NCBI RefSeq assembly: GCF_000344785.1
Contig: NC_020553.1
Coordinates: forward strand, 21,024 to 85,023
Direction: 5' to 3'
DNA length: 64,000 nt
Source: Corynebacterium callunae DSM 20147
GTDB lineage: Bacteria; Actinomycetota; Actinomycetes; Mycobacteriales; Mycobacteriaceae
Under the pieces are notes generated by a model. That model worked only from the letters and a program-made list of their open reading frames with translations. It searched no databases and was not told where the DNA came from. Shown here one piece after another: positions 17,701-25,775 of this stretch (its first letter is position 1; every line of letters starts with the position of its first letter). The position numbers and the translations under genes were made by a program.

Positions 17701-20700
17701 AGCAGCTAATGCCGATGGTCAATATAACTTTAAGACCACGGATAATAGGCTGAAAAACCTTTCCCACTGCGGTGTTGCCCACCGTGGGTATAGTTCTGTG
17801 GTTTATACCGGGGCGCAAGCTATTACTGACGCGATGAACTCACAGGCTCCAAGGCTTAATTATTCGCAAGAAGCCCGCGAAAAATTAGGACTGCCAGGTA
17901 AAACGTCAGCGATTAATGCCGAGGCCACGAGGTTTGCCGGACGCAAGGCAACAGAAATAGCTGAGCTTTTTCCCGCGTGGGCAGTTCAAGACCCAGAGCG
18001 GTTAACGAAGCTCATTGACGCTTATAACGATCGGTTTAATAACGTCATTGCTCCCGTCTATGACGGCTCCGAGCGTCCATTTCATGGTCTAGCAGCCGGT
18101 CGTACCCCCTATTCCTATCAGCGCAATGCTGTTGAACGCATGGTCAATGAGGAGGGTGTGCTCCTTAATCACGTTGTTGGTGCTGGTAAAACCGGCTCCA
18201 TGGTGATGGGAGCGATGGAACTGCGCAGATTAGGGCTTGCCAATAAGCCTGCGCTGGTGGTGCCTAATCACCTTGTTGACCAGATCGCTCGTGAAGCTAA
18301 TCAGTGGTATCCAGGTGCCAGGGTGTTATCTGGTGCGTCCGCTCAAGGTGGGGGAGTGGATAAGCGACGGATGTTTGTTTCCCAAGCGGCCACCGGCGAC
18401 TGGGATATGGTGGTGATTCCTGAATCTGTATTCAAACTCATGCCTGTCTCACCGGAGATTGAAGCGGAGTACTTGTCTCGTCGTATTGATGACCTGCGCG
18501 AAGATTTGGAAAATCTGCGCACCGCTGATGGAGATTTCAAAAACAGCATTAAAGATATTGAAAAAGTTATTGGTCGATATGAGCATGACTTGGCAGAAAA
18601 GACTGCTCACATAGGTAAAGACACAGGTCTGACCTTTGACATGACCGGCCTGGATTATCTCATTGTCGATGAAGCACACGGATATAAAAACCTCCAGCGC
18701 TCATCGCCTGCTCCTGAGCTATCTCACCCTGGTAGCCAAAAAGCAATGGACATGGACATGAAGCTGGAATGGCTGCGCACCCAAAAACGCCCCGGTTCCC
18801 CCGTGGTGACCTTTGCGACCGGCACACCGATTACCAACTCCATCTCGGAAATGTGGGTCATGCAGCACTATCTGCGCCCTGACCTTATGGATGAAGCTCA
18901 TGTTTCTGGCGTAAATGCCTGGGGCAACAACTTCACCCAGTCAGTCACTGACTTGGATTTCAGCGCTGGTGGACAAATCCGAGAACGCCAGCGCATTGCC
19001 AAATACGTCAATGTGGGTGAGCTGGCTCGTATGTCCGCGCCATTTATGGATTTTGTCGGACGTGACGACATCACCGCTAAGCTGCCTCAGCTTGATAACG
19101 GAAAGCCCACCGTGGTGGAGTTTGACCCAGGTATGGAGGTCAAAGATTTCAACCGTGATTTGATGTGGCGAGAAGGGAAGCTAAAAACTGTTGATCCGCG
19201 CGTCGATGGGCCGCTGAAAATTATTGGTGATGGTCGTAAAGCCACCCTCGACCCACGGATGGCCGGCCTCGACTTTGACCCCACTGTCGGGCGCATTAAA
19301 GCAGTTACAGACACTGTTATTTCCGAATGGAAAGACAACCGGGACAACACTTATGTGGATTTGCGTGGTGAGCCATCACCGAATCCTGGTGGTCTCCAGA
19401 TCATCTTCTGCGACCGTGGTGTCCCCAGCTCTGACCCAGAAAAGTTCACCATGTACGACGCGATCCGCGACGAGCTGGTGGAAAAAGGCATGGATCGTGA
19501 TCGAATCCGGTTTATTCACGAGTGGGATCATGACAAGCTGCAATTATTCGATGATTGCAACAACGGCAAAGTCGATGTGGTGATCGGCAATACTGAAAAA
19601 CTGTCCACGGGTGCCAATATCCAGTCCCGTGCTGTGGCGTTGCACCACGTTGATGTGCCGTGGCGGCCTGCTGACCTCCAGCAGCGTGAAGGACGCATTA
19701 TTCGACAGGGCAACCAAAACGACGATGTGAGAATCTACAACTACATTGCCGCTGGCACCTCTGACGGTTTTGCCTGGACAACGGTGGAGCGTAAAGCTCA
19801 ATTCATTGAGCAGCTTTATCGCGCGAACCATGATTTGCGCGATATGGAACCACTTGAAGGTCAGGGTGGGGAAGCGTTTGCGTACAACAAGTCCATCGCC
19901 ACCGGCAACATGGATTTTGTGCATGAAATGCGCTTAAACAATCAGGTTGAGGAACTGGAGTCGAAAAAGACTGAGCATGAGTCATTGCGCAAGTCCAACG
20001 AGTTTGCGCTGCAAACGGCCAAACGCGATGTTGTCTCGTTAGGGCAGCGTTTGCCGAAGCTTGAATCCTTTTCTGATGCCGCAACTGCATGGCAAGAAGC
20101 CGAGTCTGACCAGTGCACATGGGTGTTTGGTGGCCGTGAATTTACAGATCGTAAAGAGGCCACCACGGCTATGGTCAACCAGCTTGCCCTTGTCGCGCGA
20201 GAACATCGTTATGACCGCGAGCCAACGCCTATTGGTGAGATTGGTGGGGTGCCTATTAGTGCAAGCTTTAGCCACGAGTGGAGTTCGTTATTTATTAGCT
20301 CTCCAGCGGGTAATCATCCTGATCCGATCCCAGAAAACTTGGTGCGTGATGATCTGGTGCGTCGCGCTGACCAGGAGGAAAAGCTTGGGTCTACGCGCTC
20401 TGGTTTCTTAACGCGCTGTGAGTCTTCTGTTGGTGGTGTGCTGCGTCGCATTGAGCGCACGCGGGAAGATATTGTGGCTGCGCGTGAAACGATTGATCGA
20501 CTGGAAAATTCCCCTGATGCAGGTGTTTTCCCTGATCAAGTACGGCTTGATGAGGCTAAACAAGAATTGCACGAGGTGCGGGAGCGGTTAGCGGCGTTTA
20601 ATTCTTCTGAGGCTGAGGTCACCGCACGTACAGAGCATCTGATGCGGTTGTCGGATAAAGGGCGCTCACCTGGTTTTTCCCTGGAATTGAATCCCACAGG

Positions 20701-20989
20701 GTTCATGGTGGAAGAGGGGATGGTGTGTCACCCGAATTCGAAGCCGATTCTGCGTATAGATAGGTCAAATGTTGATGATCAGGCCTTGCTGTGGGGTGAT
20801 GGTGATCCGTTGTCGATGTTTTCCGAGGTGGAATCCTCGGGCGATATTGAGCTTGCTCCCTTAATTGGTGGTCAATCTAGTACGGTGTCTGGGCCGCAGC
20901 ATTTCCCTGATGGTTATCAACCAGCAGTATCATCGCCTGATCAGTCACAGCAGTGGCAACGTGATCGGGATAGTGGTCAAGAATTATAA
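14747..20989 (+). CDS. giant DarB-like N6-methylase/SNF2 helicase
   Basis: This 2080-residue protein has a low-complexity Gly/Ser/Asp/Arg-rich N-terminus (about residues 25-240). A class I methyltransferase follows, with motif I VLEPGCGKGDF (about 346) and catalytic-type NVPFG (about 409, in place of NPPY). An SF2/SNF2 helicase has Walker A VVGAGKTGS (about 1143), DEAH box IVDEAHGYKN (about 1306), and motifs V-VI STGANIQSRA and QQREGRIIRQGNQ (about 1645). A coiled C-terminus ends the protein. This architecture matches phage P1 DarB and related proteins on conjugative elements, which protect incoming DNA against restriction. The start at 14747 has only a weak ribosome site. Conservation seems to begin near residue 245 (RERIHRNLAVLDTL). 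The first part overlaps another coding frame (14817-15470). Confidence 0.82.
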   Translation: MARRRKNAISENQLNLFDLLGDVDDSGIGRNEHIQGVQATSASGGDNSTVRGNSGGRTTPEVVLGGRTEESLDEGQSGGAAGLSGDLGDSGPGGSTRGDAGSRRVSRASDTADRAATAGERGSRGDSQDGEVSSGGVGRSGSVVAGTVEDSAQRRREGSGRMAVAGVDHDIRDTRGQSLDSETTSRSSSSMAVPGRDRRYQRPVVSGADDADRGSGDSQQQPQGTAPGEHQQVSPAAESAVSRNTRERIHRNLAVLDTLHEIGDSTDATNGQRDILNQWQSWGALAEVFDSRSDTFATERDRLRDLLSSDEYAAARRTITTAFFTNDDITTAMWGVLEDAGLSAGTVLEPGCGKGDFIRHTPANNHTVGVELDPTTARIASLLHPSAQIRAESFTDTSIADDTFTAAIGNVPFGQSVPWDKVHNTQGLSLHNYMISKSIDLTKPGGYVAVVTSTFTADSTGKNGFGPREALTDRADFITGVRLPSGKNGAFADYAGTEAGTDILIFRVRDQGQQPTERTDRFLETTSITIDDKDIVINGFFADHPDHILGRAHITSARFGQQLRVDRDDSQPLGELIRQRLSTDIIEAKNAGYGLTADTNVAEAVNVSGLVDTAAAESHGVLGTVRYEHTDDGLRFEQLRTDSEQGTQWVEVAPAKKYAQEWADIIDLRDTTTALFTACRDNATDDIAALRARLNEQYDAYIETYGALNRGELKKPRVPSAAQIEKKFAQLETAWRKDNAVFDRPFEGDLPSTVKDDLLDQARQPQGSVQTIRRHLAGALAEDPFLTPLRSIEDYNEDTQVATKGPLFSRNPIRTVVDPDTAESVSDAVTLIHHSDQAITLESLTQLLPDHSEEDVERELNEQQLAFRDPAQPDLWIPAPTYLSGAVRTKLRQAQQAREHDNRFSVNERALQQVQPAPITEGITMNIGATWIPEDIYVDFIADTLHIPEHKRYGIKVAHAADSWHVTVPKWWTGQDEANLKHGVAAANADGQYNFKTTDNRLKNLSHCGVAHRGYSSVVYTGAQAITDAMNSQAPRLNYSQEAREKLGLPGKTSAINAEATRFAGRKATEIAELFPAWAVQDPERLTKLIDAYNDRFNNVIAPVYDGSERPFHGLAAGRTPYSYQRNAVERMVNEEGVLLNHVVGAGKTGSMVMGAMELRRLGLANKPALVVPNHLVDQIAREANQWYPGARVLSGASAQGGGVDKRRMFVSQAATGDWDMVVIPESVFKLMPVSPEIEAEYLSRRIDDLREDLENLRTADGDFKNSIKDIEKVIGRYEHDLAEKTAHIGKDTGLTFDMTGLDYLIVDEAHGYKNLQRSSPAPELSHPGSQKAMDMDMKLEWLRTQKRPGSPVVTFATGTPITNSISEMWVMQHYLRPDLMDEAHVSGVNAWGNNFTQSVTDLDFSAGGQIRERQRIAKYVNVGELARMSAPFMDFVGRDDITAKLPQLDNGKPTVVEFDPGMEVKDFNRDLMWREGKLKTVDPRVDGPLKIIGDGRKATLDPRMAGLDFDPTVGRIKAVTDTVISEWKDNRDNTYVDLRGEPSPNPGGLQIIFCDRGVPSSDPEKFTMYDAIRDELVEKGMDRDRIRFIHEWDHDKLQLFDDCNNGKVDVVIGNTEKLSTGANIQSRAVALHHVDVPWRPADLQQREGRIIRQGNQNDDVRIYNYIAAGTSDGFAWTTVERKAQFIEQLYRANHDLRDMEPLEGQGGEAFAYNKSIATGNMDFVHEMRLNNQVEELESKKTEHESLRKSNEFALQTAKRDVVSLGQRLPKLESFSDAATAWQEAESDQCTWVFGGREFTDRKEATTAMVNQLALVAREHRYDREPTPIGEIGGVPISASFSHEWSSLFISSPAGNHPDPIPENLVRDDLVRRADQEEKLGSTRSGFLTRCESSVGGVLRRIERTREDIVAARETIDRLENSPDAGVFPDQVRLDEAKQELHEVRERLAAFNSSEAEVTARTEHLMRLSDKGRSPGFSLELNPTGFMVEEGMVCHPNSKPILRIDRSNVDDQALLWGDGDPLSMFSEVESSGDIELAPLIGGQSSTVSGPQHFPDGYQPAVSSPDQSQQWQRDRDSGQEL
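14817..15470 (+). CDS. overlapping gene: acidic 217-residue protein in the +1 frame of the DarB-like gene
   Basis: This frame lies wholly inside the start of the DarB-like gene. The ATG at 14817 has AGGAG six bases upstream, a better ribosome site than that of the larger gene. The product looks like a normal folded, helical protein: EEITALFEEIREVELHRRSY, WEEELKKAWMKANRGEQPGF, LDQAAQHAEMQVRGEYLEPL, WLWPESTTTFAILADNLL. The same DNA read in the larger frame gives low-complexity sequence. Many codons here end in G, which become the first base of Gly, Asp, Glu, Ala and Val codons in the other frame. I recognise no family. It may be the older frame, with the long N-terminus of the helicase overprinted on it. 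Confidence 0.6.
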   Translation: MILESDVTSTYKAYKPQAPQEEITALFEEIREVELHRRSYWEEELKKAWMKANRGEQPGFLETLAILDQAAQHAEMQVRGEYLEPLTQQIVQQQLENEEAEETAKTERSHQEALADPDLWWQEPWRIQPSDDAKDLAEWLWPESTTTFAILADNLLTLRQLHDLPLPWQFLDGIVDTSDPLYQELTTQIAAAEIRSNNLKAQRQENISRYRQQQNQQ

Positions 20990-21000
20990 ACGCGCATAAA

Positions 21001-21045
21001 CATGCCCCCACCTGCCGTCTTTAAGGAGAAGCAGGTAGGGGCATG
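21001..21045. terminator. bidirectional terminator after the DarB-like gene
   Basis: CATGCCCCCACCTGC pairs with GCAGGTAGGGGCATG (one mismatch) across a 15-base loop. It lies between the rightward DarB-like gene and the leftward restriction gene, where a shared terminator is expected. T/A-rich sequence follows on both sides. Confidence 0.65.
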
Positions 21046-21118
21046 CTATGTATTTAATTAGTGCGCTGGTCATATACCTATGGTTTCACCTTGCAATAGG
21101 TTTGTGGTGACATCCCAT

Positions 21119-23674
21119 TTAAATTACTGTTTTCTCCGTCACGCTGCTGGCCAACAGATCCGCTAGGGAATCAGCGCCGGCAATATCCTGCTCATAAGCA
21201 ATCAAATATCCCCACGATTGATCAAGATAATCAGGATGCCCTGCAAGCAAGCGAATAGCCTTTTCCGCGGCAGCTTTCTTCACCTGAACAATCTCATCGT
21301 CTACGCCCTTCTGGGACTTTCCTTCAATAATCCAATGCGTTCCATCTGTCGCTTTAACCACAAAGTCTGGATAATAATCATTCTTCGGGGTGTAGGCGAC
21401 GACCGCATGTTCATGTGAATATAGGCGTTTCCACCAGAGCACATCTGGGTCAAAGTTCAAAAGTTCCGCCAACTTATACTCACCAGAGAAGGAATCAAAA
21501 GATGCAGCATCAAATAGCCCCTTCGTCCAAGGGCCGTAAAAGCTGCGTTCTTTGAAACCACTAGAAGCCTTTGTCGACTTTGCGGCTAGATCCAGGAGTG
21601 GCAGTACTTTTTCACCAAAATTCAAAGTGAAGCTGTCATTGATAGGAAGTTCGATGGGCAGCACACGCGTTTTTGTCCGCGTATGACTTGCAGCTTTCTT
21701 TACCTCAGCTTGGACAAGTCGGCGCAGCTCATCTGCAGCAGAGAGTTTTGCTTTCTCTGTCCATTGTTCAATTCCAGTATTCGCTATGAATTGAGGGACA
21801 ATGCGTCGACTTAGTTGCGCAACATTTGCTGCATCGGCAGACACGCCTCCGGTCGCTAACACACGTCTCGTCAGTTCGTTAGCGACTTCTCTCTCAGACT
21901 GGTGAAAACTCTCAACAGCAACTCGATCAGTATTCTCACCACGGATAGCAGCAGAGCCAGCATCGTTCTCAACAACGGCTACTCGCGTTCGCTCTAGGTA
22001 CTCAGAAGTGTTCTTCGTGCGCTTTGCCGCAGCAATAACATCTTCAGTGGTGATGTCAGCAAGTTCAAACGGCTCGGTAGTTTTCTCCATTACGGTTGAA
22101 GGAAATAGAAAAGTTGTGCCTTGGAATTTCTCGTTAATTGACACTTCTACCTGGGTAAAGATGTCATTAGGTGACACGATTTCTTCGTTATCTTCTAGAC
22201 CTCGTGATCCCACGAGGTCGGCAATATTCGAACCTTTCTCCTGAGCTTCCTTCGTTACATCCGCCACTTCAGATGTAGATGCGGTGCCATCCTCAATACC
22301 TGGCGTTGTTGATAACGGTGTGGCCTGGGGATCGACCTTAGTTCCAGGGATTGCTAACACAGTGGAAGCTTGTGGACGCTCATCAGATTCAATACCAAAT
22401 TCGCGGAGAATATCCTCCGATTTAAGTAGGGAAACGAAAGACTTATGAGAGATAATGTCCAACTCATCGATGGCCTCAACGCCAGTTAGCTGGCCAAACG
22501 GCAAGCGAATTCCGCGCCCCATGACCTGCTGAGTAAGCACCTCTGACCCCATAGCTCGCAGGGTACACATCACGGCAATGCGTTTGGTATCCCATCCTTC
22601 GCGCAACTTGTTAACCGACACAATGATGCGGACAGGGGAATGCTCTTTGTCGAGATAGCGAAGAAAGGCTTGCGTCGTCGCATCATCATGCTGGTTATCA
22701 ACCTGTAAGACCGCTAATTCATCTCCCATGAAAGCGGTCGAGCGTAAACGCTCAGCTGTCTCCGTAGCGTGATTAACATCTGCACAAACTACAAATAGAA
22801 GAGGTTTCGTCTGCTTTCCTTCTGGATGAGCAGCACGCCAACCAGCATAGGCTTCTTCCTTCAACGCTAACAGACTCATGGCATCCTGAAGCTGGCGTTC
22901 CTCAGAGTTATAGCCTGATTTACGGTAAACCAGCACCGGTTGTTTAACATATCCATCGCGGATTGCCCTCCACAGTGGATAGCGGTACACAATGTCATCA
23001 GTTTTCGCAGGAGAGGCTGTCAAACCCACTGTAACCTGGGGAAGAAGCTCTTCGAGAGCTGATCGATAAACTTTTGCGTTACTTCCAAATAGGTGCGCTT
23101 CGTCAACGATGACGACAAGATCTTCGAGTCCTCGTAGATGCTCCATGAGAGAGCCGTACTCTTCTTGCCAGCGCCAGGTCTTGCGGCGCAGAGCTTCCTG
23201 ACCAGAAGCGACACTCTTGCCCTCGTCTTTAGGAGGGAAAAGCTGCTGGACATTAAAGACGAAAACCATCGAGGAGTCGTCTGAGGAGAATAAACCTCGT
23301 GATGATTCAGCCACAGCAAAACCTTGAGGGTTATCTGGTGTAACGAGAATCGGTGGTTGTGTAAACCCATCAATGTAGCGTTCGGAACCATGTGAAAGGT
23401 CAGAAACTGTCTTGTCTTGAACAACCCTGCCAGGAGTCACGACCATGACGTTGCGTGCTCCCTGGCGGTTGAGATACTCAATGAAGGCAGCCAGGATGTA
23501 TGTTTTTCCCACTCCGGTGGCCAGGTCAAGGGTGAGCATTTCTAATGGTGAGTATTCACCCGAATCCAACCGCTGAACGAGGGCTGAAAGTGCTTTTCGG
23601 TTTGGTTCGCGCAAATTAAAACGAGCAGCAAGCTCTTCGATCAGGTTCTCGTCATATGTGATGATAAAGCTCAT
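21119..23674 (-). CDS. res: type III restriction enzyme, Res subunit
   Basis: This 851-residue SF2 helicase-nuclease has Walker A ATGVGKTY (about residues 53-60), motif Ia VVTPGRVVQDKT, DEAH box VIVDEAHLFG (about 188), motif III GLTASPAKT and motif VI QQVMGRGIRLPFG. A C-terminal PD-(D/E)xK nuclease shows YPDFVV and IIEGKS (about residues 768-782). Type III Res subunits work in complex with Mod: they travel or switch along DNA using ATP and cut beside unmethylated head-to-head sites. The gene starts two bases after the mod stop. All key motifs are present, so it should be active. Confidence 0.88.
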   Translation of the reverse strand: MSFIITYDENLIEELAARFNLREPNRKALSALVQRLDSGEYSPLEMLTLDLATGVGKTYILAAFIEYLNRQGARNVMVVTPGRVVQDKTVSDLSHGSERYIDGFTQPPILVTPDNPQGFAVAESSRGLFSSDDSSMVFVFNVQQLFPPKDEGKSVASGQEALRRKTWRWQEEYGSLMEHLRGLEDLVVIVDEAHLFGSNAKVYRSALEELLPQVTVGLTASPAKTDDIVYRYPLWRAIRDGYVKQPVLVYRKSGYNSEERQLQDAMSLLALKEEAYAGWRAAHPEGKQTKPLLFVVCADVNHATETAERLRSTAFMGDELAVLQVDNQHDDATTQAFLRYLDKEHSPVRIIVSVNKLREGWDTKRIAVMCTLRAMGSEVLTQQVMGRGIRLPFGQLTGVEAIDELDIISHKSFVSLLKSEDILREFGIESDERPQASTVLAIPGTKVDPQATPLSTTPGIEDGTASTSEVADVTKEAQEKGSNIADLVGSRGLEDNEEIVSPNDIFTQVEVSINEKFQGTTFLFPSTVMEKTTEPFELADITTEDVIAAAKRTKNTSEYLERTRVAVVENDAGSAAIRGENTDRVAVESFHQSEREVANELTRRVLATGGVSADAANVAQLSRRIVPQFIANTGIEQWTEKAKLSAADELRRLVQAEVKKAASHTRTKTRVLPIELPINDSFTLNFGEKVLPLLDLAAKSTKASSGFKERSFYGPWTKGLFDAASFDSFSGEYKLAELLNFDPDVLWWKRLYSHEHAVVAYTPKNDYYPDFVVKATDGTHWIIEGKSQKGVDDEIVQVKKAAAEKAIRLLAGHPDYLDQSWGYLIAYEQDIAGADSLADLLASSVTEKTVI

Positions 23675-23676
23675 GA

Positions 23677-25524
23677 CTATTTCACCTCCTGGTTCTTTGA
23701 ATAAGTGAACAAGTCGTGGGGAATGCTGACAACACGAGATCCATTTTTAAATGAACGAACGTGATGGCGAGTTTCTTCGTTGATAATGGTGGCGGCAAGG
23801 ACTAAACAATGGCCTCGAGGAAGATGACTCATGAGATCATCAACCTTTTCATTGTCGAGCACTCCTTCAATAACCACTAGGTGCTGAATACCTACCTGAC
23901 CATGGAAATGCCGGTCATTAGGTGTGAGGTAGAACCGCAGTTGCGCTGCAACTGAGTCGATAAGAGTCTGACCAGTGGCATGTTCAGTGAGCGTGACCAG
24001 ATCAAGTTCTTCGTTGTAGTCAAAGCAGGCTGGCGACAACTTGGCCACAGTAAACCCACCTCCACCACGCCAATTAATTGTGTTCGGTGTCTTTTTAGTC
24101 TTAGCCAAGGCTTTGAGAGCTTTGACTGTTGCATCCTTTTTAAAGGATTCATCACCAGCAATAATCTTGTTCAGCAGCGAAGTAAACCTCTGCGCATCAT
24201 CTGGAGTTATACCGTCAGGTAGACCATCAGTAGTGTTATCAATTCGTTCGCCAGAGGAAGCAGAGATTCCACCCATATCTTCGCCATTGACGACTTTTTC
24301 TAGGCGTGGCTGAGTGAAAGTCGTAAAGGTCTCTTCAATGAGTTCACAGGTAACCCATTTGCGACCCATCTTTTGAGCAACAGCCGCAGTAGTTGCCGAT
24401 CCTGCAAACACGTCAAGCACAATGTCTCCAGGATTAGTTGCAATATGAATCACTCGTTCAAGGAGACGCTCTGGTTTTGGTGTTGCAAAAGGCTCAATAG
24501 CTGGGAAAAGTGTCTTAATTTCTTTCTTTCCATCTTGATTGTGGCCCACCTCTTGATAAGTCCACCAGGTCTCAGGTACGCGGCCATCCATTACTTCTGA
24601 GCGGAAACGTTTATAAGCAGGCTTACCAGTACCCTTTGGGCCAAACCACACGCGGTTATCTGCTAAAAGTTCTTTATAGCGTGCCTCAGTAAATCTCCAG
24701 CAACTACCACTTGGTGGATCGAATCTTAAACCTGCAGGAGTCTCGAGGGTATAACGTTGGTTCTCTCGAGGGTTCTGCACCGGATCAAACTGTGCTGTGA
24801 AGTCACCGGCTTTCCATGCTCCACGTGGATCGTTATCAGGGTTTGAGTATGAAGCGTCCTGTGCAGCACTTCTTGGCAGGAAGTTCCTTACTTTTTTAAA
24901 AGCAGAGTAATTCTTCGCGTATACAAGGATAGAGTCATCAGTTTGTGTGAACACCGAGCGGTTATCTGGACCGTACTGTTTCTGCCAGGCAATTTTAGCT
25001 ACAAAGTTATTTGATCCAAATATCTCATCCAGCACCATTTGCATGCGGTGCATCTCAAACTCATCTAGGTGAACCCAAATGGAGCCTTCGTCGCTGAGAA
25101 GCTTGTGTAAATGAATAAGTCTGTCGCGCATCATGGTGAGCCAAACAGAGTGCTCAAGATTGTCCTCATAATTAGCGAAAGTTTGCGCAGTATTGAAGGG
25201 CGGATCGATATAAACACATTTGACCTTGCCAACATATTTATCGACCAGTTCAGGAACTCGAGTTAAAGTCTCTAATACGTCGCCTGACTCACCCAAAATC
25301 AGCAAGTTATCGCTTTGTGGCTCCAGATCAGCTCGTTCGCTGTAGGTAGATTCAGCACCCTTCGGCAGTTGCGTCCCCGTAATAGCATCTGTCTTGATCA
25401 ACGTATGGGTTTCGCAATAGCGAGGATCATTAGGGCTAACCCAGGTGTATCCGTAACGTCCTTGCTCAGTAGGAATTAAAGCCTTGTCTTTGTTAAACCA
25501 AGTCAGTTCCAAGCGCTGCTTCAT
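23677..25524 (-). CDS. mod: type III DNA adenine methyltransferase, Mod subunit
   Basis: This 615-residue beta-class amino-methyltransferase has the catalytic motif before the SAM site: VYIDPPFNTAQT (motif IV, about residue 104), then after the target-recognition region DVFAGSATTAAVAQ (motif I, about 373). It transfers methyl groups to adenine in an asymmetric site and gives the Res subunit its specificity. The start is the ATG at 25524 with AAAGGATA upstream. mod and res form a two-gene operon of normal order. The recognition sequence cannot be read from the protein. Confidence 0.9.
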   Translation of the reverse strand: MKQRLELTWFNKDKALIPTEQGRYGYTWVSPNDPRYCETHTLIKTDAITGTQLPKGAESTYSERADLEPQSDNLLILGESGDVLETLTRVPELVDKYVGKVKCVYIDPPFNTAQTFANYEDNLEHSVWLTMMRDRLIHLHKLLSDEGSIWVHLDEFEMHRMQMVLDEIFGSNNFVAKIAWQKQYGPDNRSVFTQTDDSILVYAKNYSAFKKVRNFLPRSAAQDASYSNPDNDPRGAWKAGDFTAQFDPVQNPRENQRYTLETPAGLRFDPPSGSCWRFTEARYKELLADNRVWFGPKGTGKPAYKRFRSEVMDGRVPETWWTYQEVGHNQDGKKEIKTLFPAIEPFATPKPERLLERVIHIATNPGDIVLDVFAGSATTAAVAQKMGRKWVTCELIEETFTTFTQPRLEKVVNGEDMGGISASSGERIDNTTDGLPDGITPDDAQRFTSLLNKIIAGDESFKKDATVKALKALAKTKKTPNTINWRGGGGFTVAKLSPACFDYNEELDLVTLTEHATGQTLIDSVAAQLRFYLTPNDRHFHGQVGIQHLVVIEGVLDNEKVDDLMSHLPRGHCLVLAATIINEETRHHVRSFKNGSRVVSIPHDLFTYSKNQEVK

Positions 25525-25723
25525 ATTATCCTTTGCATCCCTGAAATCTGGAAGATCAAGGAAACTTCAATTATCGAACAATCTATTTTACGAACAGCTT
25601 ACTTTTGAAGCAGTTCCAAGGCTTCATTCACGTCAAGAAATTAAAACTAAAAAGATGACCACTTCCAAAAGCCAAATCAATTCCTGCTTTGTTTACGAAA
25701 ATGAATCACTTTGAAAACAAAAA

Positions 25724-25749
25724 GTTCCCCTGCCTACCGGCAGGGGAAC
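25724..25749. terminator. intrinsic terminator between mod and the second rep gene
   Basis: GTTCCCCTGCC and GGCAGGGGAAC form a perfect 11-bp stem with a TACC loop, flanked by A-rich sequence on the left. Read leftward it has a T-run (TTTTTGTTTT). It closes the leftward rep gene region or blocks read-through into mod. Confidence 0.65.
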
Positions 25750-25775
25750 CGTATATTGCTTATGGTGTGAGACCC

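Noticed and set aside
25525..25723. Small + strand gene between mod and the second rep
   Set aside because: The only frame there begins within mod on the other strand, lacks a ribosome site and reads as low-quality sequence.
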